Shown here: in pieces, positions 34,073-42,717 of the stretch
Layout of the letters: each line of letters opens with the position of its first letter
Numbering within the stretch: the first letter of the stretch is position 1
Source: MWBF01 sp040772005
GTDB taxonomy: Bacteria > Chloroflexota > Anaerolineae > CG2-30-64-16
Direction: 5' to 3'
NCBI GenBank assembly: GCA_040772005.1
Contig: JAXGYZ010000002.1
Coordinates: 930,001-994,000 of the forward strand
DNA length: 64,000 bases
The notes under the pieces: generated by a model
Told to the model about the DNA's origin: nothing
Databases searched by the model: none
What the model saw: only the letters and a program-made list of their open reading frames with translations
Position numbers and translations under genes: made by a program

Positions 34073-34396
34073 TCAGTCCAGGTGGAACACCTCTTCCAGG
34101 ACTTGCATCCCCTCGTCCGCGTGGCCGCCGCCGAGATCCTCGAAGAACGGCGCCATCCAGTCCTGCCACCGCTGGTTGACTTCCTCCTTCCCCATCCCCG
34201 CGACCGAGGCCTCGTGGCTTTCCTCCGCCTCATAGTAGCCGAACAACAGCCCGTCCTCGCGCAGGAACAGCGAGTAGTTGTGCCAGCCCGTGCGCCGCAG
34301 CGCCTCCTGCATCTCCGGCCAGACGTTCTCGTGCCGCTTCTTGTACTCCTCGATCATCTCAGGCTTGACCTTGAGCAGAATGCCGACCCGTTTCAT
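34073..34396 (-). CDS. rhaM: L-rhamnose mutarotase
   Basis: This is a 107-residue protein with the RhaM/DUF718 layout: MKRVGILLKVKPEMIEEYKKRHENVWPEM, then the strand NYSLFLREDGLLFGYYEA and a C-terminal WMAPFFEDL. Family residues H22 and the W-P-E segment are present. The enzyme interconverts alpha and beta anomers of L-rhamnose. The start has AAGGAG upstream. Its 3' end abuts the REP array, and it is the first of a sugar-catabolism island reaching 45.4 kb. Confidence 0.93.
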   Translation of the reverse strand: MKRVGILLKVKPEMIEEYKKRHENVWPEMQEALRRTGWHNYSLFLREDGLLFGYYEAEESHEASVAGMGKEEVNQRWQDWMAPFFEDLGGGHADEGMQVLEEVFHLD

Positions 34397-34434
34397 AGAT
34401 GAAAGCTCCTTTTGATGTATGAAGTCCCGATTGC

Positions 34435-34474
34435 GGCACGGTGTGCTGTGGCGAAGCCACAGCCGAGACCGGCC
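34435..34474. repeat. 40-bp palindromic repeat, copy 2 (loop GAA)
   Basis: It is identical in flanks and arms to 1127-1166, but the loop between CTGTGGC and GCCACAG is GAA instead of TTC. Confidence 0.85.
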
Positions 34475-34483
34475 CCAGCGGGC

Positions 34484-35584
34484 TTACTGATAGATGCCGT
34501 GTTTCTTCACCGCGGCGATGAACGCCTCGACGTTCTCCAGCGGCGTGTCGCCCTGGATGATGTGCGCAGGCGCGACCATGTACCCGCCCCCGCGACCTAG
34601 CACCGCGATCTTCGCGCGGATGTCCGCTTCGATCTCCGCGGGCGTGCCGAAGGGCAGGAGCTTTTGCTGGTCGATCGCGCCCCAGAAGGAGAGACGGTCC
34701 CCGAACTTGCTCTTCAGGTCCTCCGGCTCATGGCCGGGCACGTTCGGCTGGACGGGGTTGAACACCTCCAGCCCGGCCTCAATCCACTCGCCCAGGATGG
34801 GCGCGACCGCGCCGTCACAGTGCTGCATGATGAGGACGTCGGGGTTCGCCGTCTTGAGCGCGGCGTAAATCCGGCGGTAACGCTCCTTGAAGTAGCGGCG
34901 CCACATGCGCGGGGAGATCAACATGCCGTTCTGCGCGCCGAAGTCGTCACCGGCCCAGACACCGTCCACGCCCAGGCTCACCAGTTTGACGCCGACCGCC
35001 AGCGCGAAGTCGCCGCACTTGTCCATCAGCGGTTCGAGGTATGCGGCGCCCTGTGCCATGTCCACGAGCAGCTTCTCCAGCCCGACGAGCTGCTGCATCA
35101 TGTCGAACATGGTCAGTTCCATGTCGCCGATGATGAAGTACTCGCCCCGATACTTGCGGATATAGTGCTCGGCATCATCGTAACGTCCCTCGGCCAGCGG
35201 ATCGGGGAACGCGAAGGCGGCGACATCCTCCGGCGTCTGCACCTGGCCGAGCGGCCGCTCGATGACTTCCATGTAGAGCGGACCCTGGCGCATCGGCATC
35301 CGGAACTCGTTGATGATGTTGCCGTCGGCGTCGGTGGGATGCTGATACCCGCGCGGCAGGCTCGCGCCGACCACGACGCAGTCACTGCCCATCGCCACGC
35401 GCAGGTCATTGTTCGACAGCCGGCCTGTCACGTCCTCGTAATACGCGGTCGTATAGTGTGTCGGGACACCGTACCGCTCTGCAAAGCGGTCGGCCAGGCT
35501 GCGCGACAGGTCGAACTGGAGCGGGACCCGGTCGGGGAGCCCCTGCCGGGTGAGCGCCCGGATGACGCGTTCTCTGGAGTTCAC
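34484..35584 (-). CDS. URO-D superfamily protein in a sugar-catabolism cluster
   Basis: This is a 366-residue protein beginning MNSRERVIRALTRQGLPDRVPLQFD, as do URO-D-fold enzymes. Barrel segments include GDMELTMFDMMQQLVGLEKLL, VDGVWAGDDFGAQNGMLISPRMW, IMQHCDGAVAPILGEWIEAGLEVFNPVQP, and a closing GGGYMVAPAHIIQGDTPLENVEAFI. The MQHCDG strand could supply a His/Cys zinc site, as in corrinoid methyltransferases of this fold. The arginines of authentic HemE are absent. Its context (mutarotase, kinase, isomerase) suggests a step on a sugar or sugar-derived acid, not haem synthesis; the reaction is unknown. Confidence 0.8.
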   Translation of the reverse strand: MNSRERVIRALTRQGLPDRVPLQFDLSRSLADRFAERYGVPTHYTTAYYEDVTGRLSNNDLRVAMGSDCVVVGASLPRGYQHPTDADGNIINEFRMPMRQGPLYMEVIERPLGQVQTPEDVAAFAFPDPLAEGRYDDAEHYIRKYRGEYFIIGDMELTMFDMMQQLVGLEKLLVDMAQGAAYLEPLMDKCGDFALAVGVKLVSLGVDGVWAGDDFGAQNGMLISPRMWRRYFKERYRRIYAALKTANPDVLIMQHCDGAVAPILGEWIEAGLEVFNPVQPNVPGHEPEDLKSKFGDRLSFWGAIDQQKLLPFGTPAEIEADIRAKIAVLGRGGGYMVAPAHIIQGDTPLENVEAFIAAVKKHGIYQ

Positions 35585-35647
35585 GTTTCCTCCTCCTTGC
35601 GCTATGATAACAGATCGCAGAGTATTAGGAAGTTTCTGAGATGCGGA

Positions 35648-35704
35648 GTCTGCATCCTCAGATGCAGACGGGTTGTCAGAATGTCGTTTCGCATCTGAGG
35701 ATGC
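35648..35704. repeat. Two GCATC-type palindromes in opposite orientation
   Basis: GTCTGCATC-CTCA-GATGCAGAC (35648-35669) and GCATC-TGAG-GATGC (35691-35704). The loops are reverse complements. They lie between divergent URO-D-like and FGGY kinase genes. Confidence 0.75.
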
Positions 35705-35750
35705 TCACTCCTCTGGTTATCCGAACATTCTCGCTATAAAGAGCCAACCC

Positions 35751-37286
35751 ATGACCCTGCTTATCGGTCTCGACCTCGGCACGACGACCATCAAAGCCAG
35801 CGCATATGACCCGGACGCGGGCCGCGTCCGCTGCACCGCAACGCGTCCGACGCCTGTCAGTCATCCGCAGCCTGGCTGGAGCGAGCACGACCCGGCCGCG
35901 CTCTGGCAGGCGGTGACGGGCTGCCTGGCGGAAGTCGCCGCACAGACGGCGGGCGAGTCGTATGCCGGCCTCGCGATCGCCGGCTTCGCGGAGGCGGGTC
36001 TGCCGCTCGACGCGGCGGGCCGCTCCCTTCATCCGGTCATCGCCTGGTACGACTGGCGCTGCGAGCCGCAGGCGGCGTTCTGGCGGCAGCGGTGGACGGC
36101 GGCACAGCTCCACGCGATCACCGGCCAGCGTGCCAGCCCTTCGTTCGGCGCGAACAAGTGGCTGTGGCTGCGCGAGCATCACCCCGAAGTCGCACGGCAG
36201 ACCGCGCGCTGGCTGTCGGTGCCGGACTACATCCTCTGGCGGCTGGCGGGCGTGGCCGCCACGGATTACAGCATCGCCTCGCGCACCCTGCTATTCGACC
36301 AGCGGGCGCGCACCTGGTCGCCGGAACTGCTGGCCGCGGCCGGTCTGACCGCGGAGCAACTGCCCCGGCCGCTGCCCGCGGGGACGGCGGTCGGGATGCT
36401 GACTCCCGCGGCTGCCGAATCGATCGGTCTGCCCGCCGGTATGCCGTGCGTGCTGGGCGGCCACGACCACCTGTGCGCTTCGCTCGCAGTCGGCGCGTGG
36501 CAGCCGGGCACCATCGTCGATTCCAGCGGCACCGCAGGGGCCGTGCTGGCCCTGCTGCCCGCATTCCACACCAGCCCTGAGGCCGCGGCGGGCGGCTTCG
36601 CCTGCTATGCTCACGTGCTGCGCGACCTGTACGTGCTCAAAGCCGGGCTGAAGCTGACCGGCGGCGCAGTCGATTGGCTGGCGCGCCAGTTGGCCGGGCC
36701 GGGCGCGACCGACCTCCACTATGAGCCGCTCGAAGCGGCTGCGGCGCAGGGCGTCGGTCGCCGGGCCGGACCGGTCTGGCTGCCTCACCTGCACGGCGGC
36801 TCCGGCACGCCCGAGGGCGACCTGGCGAGCCTCGCCGCGCTGGTCGGCGTGCGGTCAGACCACGAGCCGGGCGACCTCTTTCGCGGGCTGCTCGAATCCC
36901 TCGCGTTCTGGCTGCGCCACAACGTCGAGGCGATGGCGGCCCTGACGGGTCAGACTGCGACAGACGTCATCCTTACGGGCGGCACGACGCGGCTGCACCT
37001 GCTCAACCGGCTCAAGGCCGACGTGCTCGACCGGCCCGTGGTCGTGTCCGACGTGCCCGAAGCCGCTGCGCTCGGCGCGGCCCTGCTCGCGGGTCTCGGC
37101 GCGGGAGTCTTCCGCTCCCCGGCGGATGCCGCCGCGTCCGTGCAGTATGGCCGCACGGTCATCAAGCCGCAGCCGAAGCACGCGACGTGGTACGACATAC
37201 TCTACCGAGATGTCTACCGGCTGCTGTACGACGACCTGCGCGACGTCAACCACAGGCTGGTTGAGCTGGATGGTGGACGAGAATAG
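35751..37286 (+). CDS. FGGY-family carbohydrate kinase
   Basis: This is a 511-residue protein starting at ATG 35751. The N-terminal phosphate-binding motif is IGLDLGTTTIKASAYD, with a second domain from about residue 260 (GGHDHLCASLAVGAW, DSSGTAGAV, TDVILTGGTTRLHLLNRLKADVL). FGGY members phosphorylate xylulose, fuculose, rhamnulose, glycerol or related sugars; xylulokinase or fuculokinase-like specificity is plausible beside isomerase and mutarotase genes, but not decided by sequence. A GCTGATCA-type repeat starts at its stop codon. Confidence 0.88.
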   Translation: MTLLIGLDLGTTTIKASAYDPDAGRVRCTATRPTPVSHPQPGWSEHDPAALWQAVTGCLAEVAAQTAGESYAGLAIAGFAEAGLPLDAAGRSLHPVIAWYDWRCEPQAAFWRQRWTAAQLHAITGQRASPSFGANKWLWLREHHPEVARQTARWLSVPDYILWRLAGVAATDYSIASRTLLFDQRARTWSPELLAAAGLTAEQLPRPLPAGTAVGMLTPAAAESIGLPAGMPCVLGGHDHLCASLAVGAWQPGTIVDSSGTAGAVLALLPAFHTSPEAAAGGFACYAHVLRDLYVLKAGLKLTGGAVDWLARQLAGPGATDLHYEPLEAAAAQGVGRRAGPVWLPHLHGGSGTPEGDLASLAALVGVRSDHEPGDLFRGLLESLAFWLRHNVEAMAALTGQTATDVILTGGTTRLHLLNRLKADVLDRPVVVSDVPEAAALGAALLAGLGAGVFRSPADAAASVQYGRTVIKPQPKHATWYDILYRDVYRLLYDDLRDVNHRLVELDGGRE

Positions 37287-37347
37287 AACGCTGATCAACG
37301 CTGATCAGACTGATCTGACTGATCTCATTCTGCTCTTATCATGTAAA
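37284..37347. repeat. GCTGATCA-type repeat starting at the FGGY stop codon
   Basis: TAGAACGCTGATCAACGCTG then ATCAGACTGATCTGACTGAT is a run of degenerate CTGATC units. TAG is the kinase stop. A longer related element with inverted ends lies at 39839-39951. Confidence 0.6.
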
Positions 37348-37406
37348 TCAGTTCAATCAGGGCCAACCGAAGGTTGGCTCGTTAGCAGCGTTCCATTCTG
37401 CCTTCG

Positions 37407-38531
37407 TTATTTCATCAGGTGCCGCTGCAGCGCGGCCTCGTCCACCTCGACGCCGATGCCCGGCGTGTCGCGCACCTCGACCCAGCCGCCGTGCTGCTCG
37501 ACGGGCCGGTCCACGAGGTCGAACTGCACCGGGCTTTGCTTCGGCTTGAGCTCGAAGATGATGTGATTCGGCGCGGTCGCGGTCAGGTGCAGGCTCGCGG
37601 CGGTCAGCACCGCGCCGCTCCACGCGTGCGCGTTGACGTGGCGGCCCGCGGCGTGCAGCAGCCGGCTCACCCGCTGCCAGCCCGTCACGCCCTCAGCGCG
37701 GCCCGCGTCCACCAGGATGATGTCCCCGATGCCGCGCTCGATCAGATGCTGATAGTCTGCAACGCGCCACAGCCGTTCGCCGGTCGCGATGGGCGTCTGG
37801 ATGGCGTCGCGCAGCCGCAGGTAGCCGTCCCAGTCCTCGTAGGGCAGCGGGTCCTCGATCCAGCGGATGCCGTACTGCTCGAACCCGCGCGTGACCCGGA
37901 CGGCCTGCATGACCTCGTAGCGTACCTTGTAGCCGATGTCCACCATGAAGTCGATGTCCGGGCCGATGGCCGACCGGACCGCGGCCACGAAGTCGAGGTC
38001 GCGGCGCGCGTCCTGGCCGAGCCGCGCATCGCCCTTCTTACCGAAGCCCACCTTGAGTGCGGTGTAGCCTTCCGCGGCCATGCCGGCCAGCTCCGCGGCC
38101 ATCGCATCGATCGTGGCCTTGTTCGGGTGGCTGCTGGCGCACGCGCGCACCCGATCCGTCACCTTGCCGCCGAGCAGCCGGTGGAGCGGTTGGCCGAGGG
38201 CCTTGCCCTTGAGGTCCCACAAGGCCATATCCAGCGCGCTGAGCGCGAAGCAGGCGAGGCCGGTGTCGCCGTACCACCACATGTGGTCGCGCTGCGCCAG
38301 CCACAGCGCCTCCACATCCTCGACCTCGCGGCCGAGCACGACCTGCGCCAGCCCGCCGCGCACGATCTCCACCGCGGCCAGCGTCGGCTCCGGCCAGATG
38401 GTCACGGCCTCACCCCAGCCGCACATCCCGCTTGCGCCCTCGACGCGGACGAGCAGCAGGTGGCGCGTGCTGTTGCAGTCGTTCGGCTCGACATAAACCA
38501 GCGGGTAGGCATCCACGCGGGTGATGCGCAT
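37407..38531 (-). CDS. Enolase-superfamily dehydratase/racemase (mandelate racemase group)
   Basis: This is a 374-residue protein. Metal ligands D198 (MVDIGYK), E226 (WIEDPLP) and E252 (ATGERLW) are present, as is the distal dyad D275 / H302 (VNAHAW). The usual KxK base pair reads K160-V161-G162, so the second lysine is replaced by glycine; this limits or alters one-base chemistry. The group includes sugar-acid dehydratases. With the isomerase and alcohol dehydrogenase nearby, a sugar-acid dehydratase role is the best guess. Its ATG overlaps the upstream stop (TGATG), so it is co-translated with the URO-D-like gene. Confidence 0.85.
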   Translation of the reverse strand: MRITRVDAYPLVYVEPNDCNSTRHLLLVRVEGASGMCGWGEAVTIWPEPTLAAVEIVRGGLAQVVLGREVEDVEALWLAQRDHMWWYGDTGLACFALSALDMALWDLKGKALGQPLHRLLGGKVTDRVRACASSHPNKATIDAMAAELAGMAAEGYTALKVGFGKKGDARLGQDARRDLDFVAAVRSAIGPDIDFMVDIGYKVRYEVMQAVRVTRGFEQYGIRWIEDPLPYEDWDGYLRLRDAIQTPIATGERLWRVADYQHLIERGIGDIILVDAGRAEGVTGWQRVSRLLHAAGRHVNAHAWSGAVLTAASLHLTATAPNHIIFELKPKQSPVQFDLVDRPVEQHGGWVEVRDTPGIGVEVDEAALQRHLMK

Positions 38532-39817
38532 CAGCGGTTCCCCTTGCTGTCAATCAGCGCGTTCAGCTTCTCGCGGTAGTACTTGAACTGCTCCCAGGTG
38601 ACGCCGGGCGAGATCAGGTGATCGCCGAACGGAATGTAACCGCCCTTCTCCAACAGCGCAGCCACCGGCTCCAGGAACTCGTCGATGCGCTTCGGGCCGA
38701 GCGCCATATCGTACTTCGGGATGCCGCCCATCATCTGAAAGTCGGGGTACAGCTCGCGCGCCTTGATCACGTCCATGCCCGCGCTGACCTCCATCGGGTA
38801 GACGCCCGTCACGCCGACGTCGATGAGCCACGGGATGACGGGCTCGCAGTTGCCGTCGGTGTCCACGAGGATGATGTTGACGCCCCGGCCCTTGAGGAAG
38901 TCGGTCACGCGGCGGTAGCACGGAGCCATGAAGCGGGTGAAGATCTTCTTGGAGATGAGCGGCCCTTTGGTGGAGGACATATCCTCCCAGATGTGGCAGC
39001 AGTCGGGCGTCACATCCTTGAGGAGCTCCTCCCAGATGGCGATCCACAGGTCGGTGAAGTGGTTGAGGACATCGGTCACGAGGTCGGGTGCGTCGTAATA
39101 CTTCAGGAAGACGTTCTCGTAGCCCATCAGGTGCACGAGGGTGCCGAAGAAGCCGCACGGGTAGCCGCCGATTGCCAGCGGGTAGTCGCGCGTCTTGTAT
39201 TCCTCGACCCACTCGGGCCAGTTGGCCGGGAAGCGGTCGCGAATGTTGTCCAGCCGCAGCCGCGTCTGCTTCAACTCCTGCCAGCTCGCCCAGTCGGTGA
39301 TCGGCCAGTCGAGCGCGGATGGGATGACCCCCTCTTCCTTCTGGAAGCGCCGCTTGACGCCGTCTATGTCCACATAGTCGACGTACTGCTCGTCCTCGGC
39401 CAGCACCTGCGGCTCGAACATCGGATAGAAGACCTGCTCGACCGGAACCTGTGCGGTGCTCTTGTCGAAGCCAAAGTAGTCCATCACGTCGAGGGCCAAC
39501 GGGAAGCCCTGGCTCGGCCAGTACAGCCCGCCGCCCCAGGTGGCGATGCCCTTCGGCAGGGGAATGCGCTGCTCGCGCTCGCCGTAGTACTTTTCGAGGT
39601 AGGTGCGGTTCTTGCGCCAGGCGTGCGTCCACGCGGGCGTGTAGACCGAGGCATTGACGGTGGTCAGCCGCGTCGGGATGTTCGTCCCGAACTTCTCCGG
39701 CAGCCCCTCCTCATACCACTGGTTGATGTTCTCGCCCCAGAAGCCGAATTCCCACTTGAGGGTGCGCACGTCGGTGTTGAAGTTCATCACCTCGAGGAAC
39801 CGTTCGCGACTGTTCAT
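38531..39817 (-). CDS. URO-D superfamily protein, larger type
   Basis: This is a 428-residue protein, longer than HemE by about 70 residues. It opens MNSRERFLEVMNFNTDVRTLKWEFGFWGENINQWYEEGLP, a style shared with a URO-D-related branch common in sugar loci. Other segments: PLAIGGYPCGFFGTLVHLMGYENVFLKYYD, IWEDMSSTKGPLISKKIF, GVNIILVDTDGNCEPVIPWLIDVGVTGVYPMEV and the end GGYIPFGDHLISPGVTWEQFKYYREKL. It has an AAGGAG site upstream. Function is unknown; a homologous partner lies 4 kb away and the enolase-family gene is translationally coupled to it. Confidence 0.8.
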   Translation of the reverse strand: MNSRERFLEVMNFNTDVRTLKWEFGFWGENINQWYEEGLPEKFGTNIPTRLTTVNASVYTPAWTHAWRKNRTYLEKYYGEREQRIPLPKGIATWGGGLYWPSQGFPLALDVMDYFGFDKSTAQVPVEQVFYPMFEPQVLAEDEQYVDYVDIDGVKRRFQKEEGVIPSALDWPITDWASWQELKQTRLRLDNIRDRFPANWPEWVEEYKTRDYPLAIGGYPCGFFGTLVHLMGYENVFLKYYDAPDLVTDVLNHFTDLWIAIWEELLKDVTPDCCHIWEDMSSTKGPLISKKIFTRFMAPCYRRVTDFLKGRGVNIILVDTDGNCEPVIPWLIDVGVTGVYPMEVSAGMDVIKARELYPDFQMMGGIPKYDMALGPKRIDEFLEPVAALLEKGGYIPFGDHLISPGVTWEQFKYYREKLNALIDSKGNR

Positions 39818-39838
39818 CTTGTTCTCCTTAAGGCCAGG

Positions 39839-39951
39839 ACGGAATAGAACACTGATGACGCTGATTACACTGATCCACGCAGATTATCTCTTGATTTCGA
39901 TAAAGAGAAAATCAGCGCCAATCAGCCAAATCAGTCTGATCAGCGTTCTAT
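39839..39951. repeat. Inverted repeat of the GCTGAT family between two genes
   Basis: GGAATAGAACACTGATGACG at the left and ATCAGCGTTCTATTC at the right form imperfect inverted ends around CTGATT-type units. The right end abuts the isomerase stop at 39952. Confidence 0.65.
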
Positions 39952-41412
39952 TCATCCACCGATTTCCACAAACTCCAATCCGAGCAACCGCGCGAGCTTG
40001 CGGATGGTGCGGATGTGGTGGCCCACGCCGAGCGCGCAGTGGTGGGTTGGCCCCTGCTCGGACCAGCGGTTCATGAACTCCGCCGGGTCCAGGGCGAACT
40101 TGAGGCGCGAGTTGGTGTTGCCGATCTCCATGCGCGGGCCGGGGATACACTCGCCCTCTGCGGCCAGCAGCTTCAGCTTGCCCTCGCCTGTCTGCGTCAG
40201 CGCGAGAATGGTGATGGGGCCGTTGCGGACGTTGAACTCGACCGAGATGCCGAAGCCCCGCTTGCCGTGGTACAGCCCCAGCCCGCGCAGCACCGGCTTG
40301 CCCTCCGCAATCGCGACGTGGCCCGGCCCGTCGTGGCCCATCAGGATGAAGTCCTCATTGAAGTCCATCGCGTAGAACTCGGTGTACGACCCACCCGCGC
40401 CGAGCCGGTCCATGATGAGCATCGCGATGCAGTTCTTCAGGTCGCCCTCGCCCGAGGCAGGCACCCCGCGCGCGGTCAGCAGCGAGTTGCCGACGATGAC
40501 GCTGGCGCCGAGTTCCTCGTTCGCGTTGCCGTTCAGCCCGCGGTAGTAGTACGCGAGGCCGTTGAGGCTGAAGTCCGCCACCAGCCGGTCCAGCCCGCAC
40601 GCAACCTTCGCGGTCCAGCACAGCGCGTCCTCGGTGACCGGCTGCGAGATTTTGTCGCGGCCCGGCTGTGCGATGTCGAAGACCGCCTGGATCTCCGCGA
40701 CCTTCGCATCCACCTCTGCATCCGTCACCTGCTCGACGCGCGCGTGCAGGTCGTCCATCTCCAGCACCTCGACGTGGCTGCCCAACTGGCCGTGGTGCAT
40801 GGTGAAGTCGGAGTACATATCGAGCATGCCGGGGTAGGTATGGCCGAGGAAGCCGATGCGCGCCCGGCTCAACTCACGCAGGATGCCCGCGGCCGTCACC
40901 CAGTCTGCGATCTCATCCCATGCGCGGTCGAAGTAGCGCGCCGCGTGGCCCTCCGCCGGTTCGAGCAGGCCGCTGACGACGTTGAATTGGATGCGGCTGC
41001 GGCTGAACGCGTTGGAGATCTCGGGCACGCAGCACGCCGAGCAATGGGCCAGCCACTCGCCGGTGTCGGTGTTGGGGTAGTCGAGCGCGGGCGCGGGCTG
41101 GAGGTTGAGGACGAGGACGGGCGCGCGGCGGCGCTGGACCGCGGGGAGCACCTGTGAGGATGTGGCGTATGTGCCGACGTAACACACGATCAGGTCCACG
41201 TTCTCGGCTGCGAACAGGTCTCCTGCGCGCTGCGCGGCGGGCGCGCTGTCCACCAGCCCGGCAGACACGACCTCTGCGCCCATGTCCGCGAGCCGCTGCT
41301 CGACCCCGGCCTGATATCCCTCCAGCCGTACGCGCAGGCCCTCGAACTGCGGCCAGTACGCGGCCAGCCCGATTCCGAATACGCCGACCTTCGCCTGTGG
41401 TTTCCGCGTCAT
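39952..41412 (-). CDS. L-arabinose/L-fucose isomerase family protein
   Basis: This is a 486-residue protein; ATG at 41412 follows GAGGGAG. The N-terminal domain reads KVGVFGIGLAAYWPQFEGLRVRLEGYQ, as in arabinose-isomerase-like proteins. The middle domain has IGFLGHTYPGMLDMYSDFTMHHGQLGSHVEVLEMDDL. The C-terminal domain has SVEFNVRNGPITILALTQTGEGKLKLLAAEGECIPGP and GPTHHCALGVGHHI, where the histidines resemble the metal ligands of this isomerase fold. It converts aldose to ketose in pentose or 6-deoxyhexose catabolism. The exact sugar is undetermined. Confidence 0.87.
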   Translation of the reverse strand: MTRKPQAKVGVFGIGLAAYWPQFEGLRVRLEGYQAGVEQRLADMGAEVVSAGLVDSAPAAQRAGDLFAAENVDLIVCYVGTYATSSQVLPAVQRRRAPVLVLNLQPAPALDYPNTDTGEWLAHCSACCVPEISNAFSRSRIQFNVVSGLLEPAEGHAARYFDRAWDEIADWVTAAGILRELSRARIGFLGHTYPGMLDMYSDFTMHHGQLGSHVEVLEMDDLHARVEQVTDAEVDAKVAEIQAVFDIAQPGRDKISQPVTEDALCWTAKVACGLDRLVADFSLNGLAYYYRGLNGNANEELGASVIVGNSLLTARGVPASGEGDLKNCIAMLIMDRLGAGGSYTEFYAMDFNEDFILMGHDGPGHVAIAEGKPVLRGLGLYHGKRGFGISVEFNVRNGPITILALTQTGEGKLKLLAAEGECIPGPRMEIGNTNSRLKFALDPAEFMNRWSEQGPTHHCALGVGHHIRTIRKLARLLGLEFVEIGG

Positions 41413-41441
41413 AAAGCTCTCCCTCGATACACAAACGGTTT

Positions 41442-41511
41442 GGCTCACGCAAAGACGCAGAGGTCGCCAAGTTTGCTTTGTCTTTGCGTTCTTTGCGCCT
41501 TTGCGTGAGCC
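41442..41511. repeat. CTCACGCAAAG repeat, copy 1
   Basis: GGCTCACGCAAAGACGCAGA at the left and TTTGCGCCTTTGCGTGAGCC at the right are nearly complementary. Tandem copies occur at 44210-44347. Confidence 0.7.
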
Positions 41512-41535
41512 CAAATCGATCTTCCTGAAGTACGA

Positions 41536-42522
41536 CTACCGAAATATCTTGCGCGGCACACGCGCACCCTTCGACAGCGCGAAGTATGCCCTGGTTCGCC
41601 GCTTGAAAGGGATGCTCCGCTGCTCCAGGTGGCCGAAGAACGCCACTTCGCCTGCCTCCTGATCCGTCCCGCGCCAGAAGCTCGTGCCCGGCAGCGTCAT
41701 CCGCTTCCCCGCCGCATGGAGGACGAACTGTTGATCTCCGTGGTCCGCCTCCACCCGCTGCACCTCATCCCACCGCAGCCCGTACGCCGGCCAGCCGGGC
41801 ATCACGAGGCCGACCGTCTCCGGCCCGATGTGAATGACCGCGTTGCCGGCGTAGATGAGGTACGATTCCAGGACGCCGAACAAGATGAGCAATCCGCCCA
41901 CGAGTGAGTCGCCCTCACACCATGCGAGCACACCGATTGTCCAGACGAAGACCAGGCCGAGCCAGCCGATGATGGACCACATCCTGCTGATCCGGACGCG
42001 GACAACCGCATGGTCCGGCGCCAGGAACACGCCCTCTTCGGCGCGCGCCGCCTGCATCCATGGCAAGCGGTCGAACGCATCTTCCTCCAGCACAGCGTGA
42101 GGCGCAAAATCTGCCAGCGCTGTCCACACGGCGGTCGCGTTCAGTTCATACAGAGAGATATCGTTCCATCCTTCGTCGTCGCCCACTTGTAGGAAGGTCT
42201 TGCGCTGCGCGGCCTCCGTCAGCCGCACCGCGCGGACCTCGGCCCAGGGGATGTCGAACGGTGGCGAGTCGTGCACCTGCCCGCGCATCCCCAGCGTATC
42301 CACTTCGAGGTAGCTGCGTGTCGTGTTGATCGCGCGCGGCACAAAGCTCATGGCCAACAGGATCGCGATAAGTGCCAGGACCACTCCGCCTTCCGGGTCC
42401 AGCACCAGCAGCGCGATGGCCGCTGCCAGGAGCAGCAGCGGGCCCCCGACGACCTCATTGAACCAGTACTTCAAGGTCGGGTGAAACATGACACCGCTGG
42501 TGAACGACTGGTCCGGGTTCAC
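41536..42522 (-). CDS. Membrane protein with PH-like domains
   Basis: This is 328 residues from a GTG at 42522 that has GGAGG ten bases upstream (an ATG at 42489 is an alternative). Two hydrophobic pairs lie near residues 25-55 and 185-230. Each is followed by a segment reminiscent of bacterial PH-like folds (VDTLGMRGQVHDSPPFDIPWAEVRAVRLTEA; IGPETVGLVMPGWPAYGLRWDEVQRVEAD). No enzyme motif is visible. It is divergent from the fucosidase gene. Its role is unknown. Confidence 0.6.
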   Translation of the reverse strand: MNPDQSFTSGVMFHPTLKYWFNEVVGGPLLLLAAAIALLVLDPEGGVVLALIAILLAMSFVPRAINTTRSYLEVDTLGMRGQVHDSPPFDIPWAEVRAVRLTEAAQRKTFLQVGDDEGWNDISLYELNATAVWTALADFAPHAVLEEDAFDRLPWMQAARAEEGVFLAPDHAVVRVRISRMWSIIGWLGLVFVWTIGVLAWCEGDSLVGGLLILFGVLESYLIYAGNAVIHIGPETVGLVMPGWPAYGLRWDEVQRVEADHGDQQFVLHAAGKRMTLPGTSFWRGTDQEAGEVAFFGHLEQRSIPFKRRTRAYFALSKGARVPRKIFR

Positions 42523-42717
42523 GGCGCGGCGCCCTCCAACACGATAACCCAGTCCTGGAAAGAAAGGTGCTGCATGATGATGTCCCTTGTTGAGTCTGGC
42601 GAGGTCTGTCGAGTGAATGCGAAAGTAACACGCGGCGGGAGGATTGTCAAAACGGAGGGTCGCCGGGGTATAATAGCGCCGATATCCACATGAGACCACG
42701 CCAGGAGTCACCGCGCC

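Noticed and set aside
33422..34402. Long open frames of 240-326 codons over the REP array
   Set aside because: They consist only of the translated 51-bp repeat and run into the rhaM gene in antisense; open in several frames because the period is divisible by three.
23586..39817. Assignment of the three URO-D-fold proteins as HemE (haem synthesis)
   Set aside because: Substrate-loop arginines and haem-gene neighbours are absent; two are in a sugar-catabolism island.
42644..42674. Promoter TTGTCA/TATAAT upstream of the fucosidase gene
   Set aside because: The -10 box is excellent but the only -35 candidate is 19 bp away, so the full promoter was not listed as a feature.
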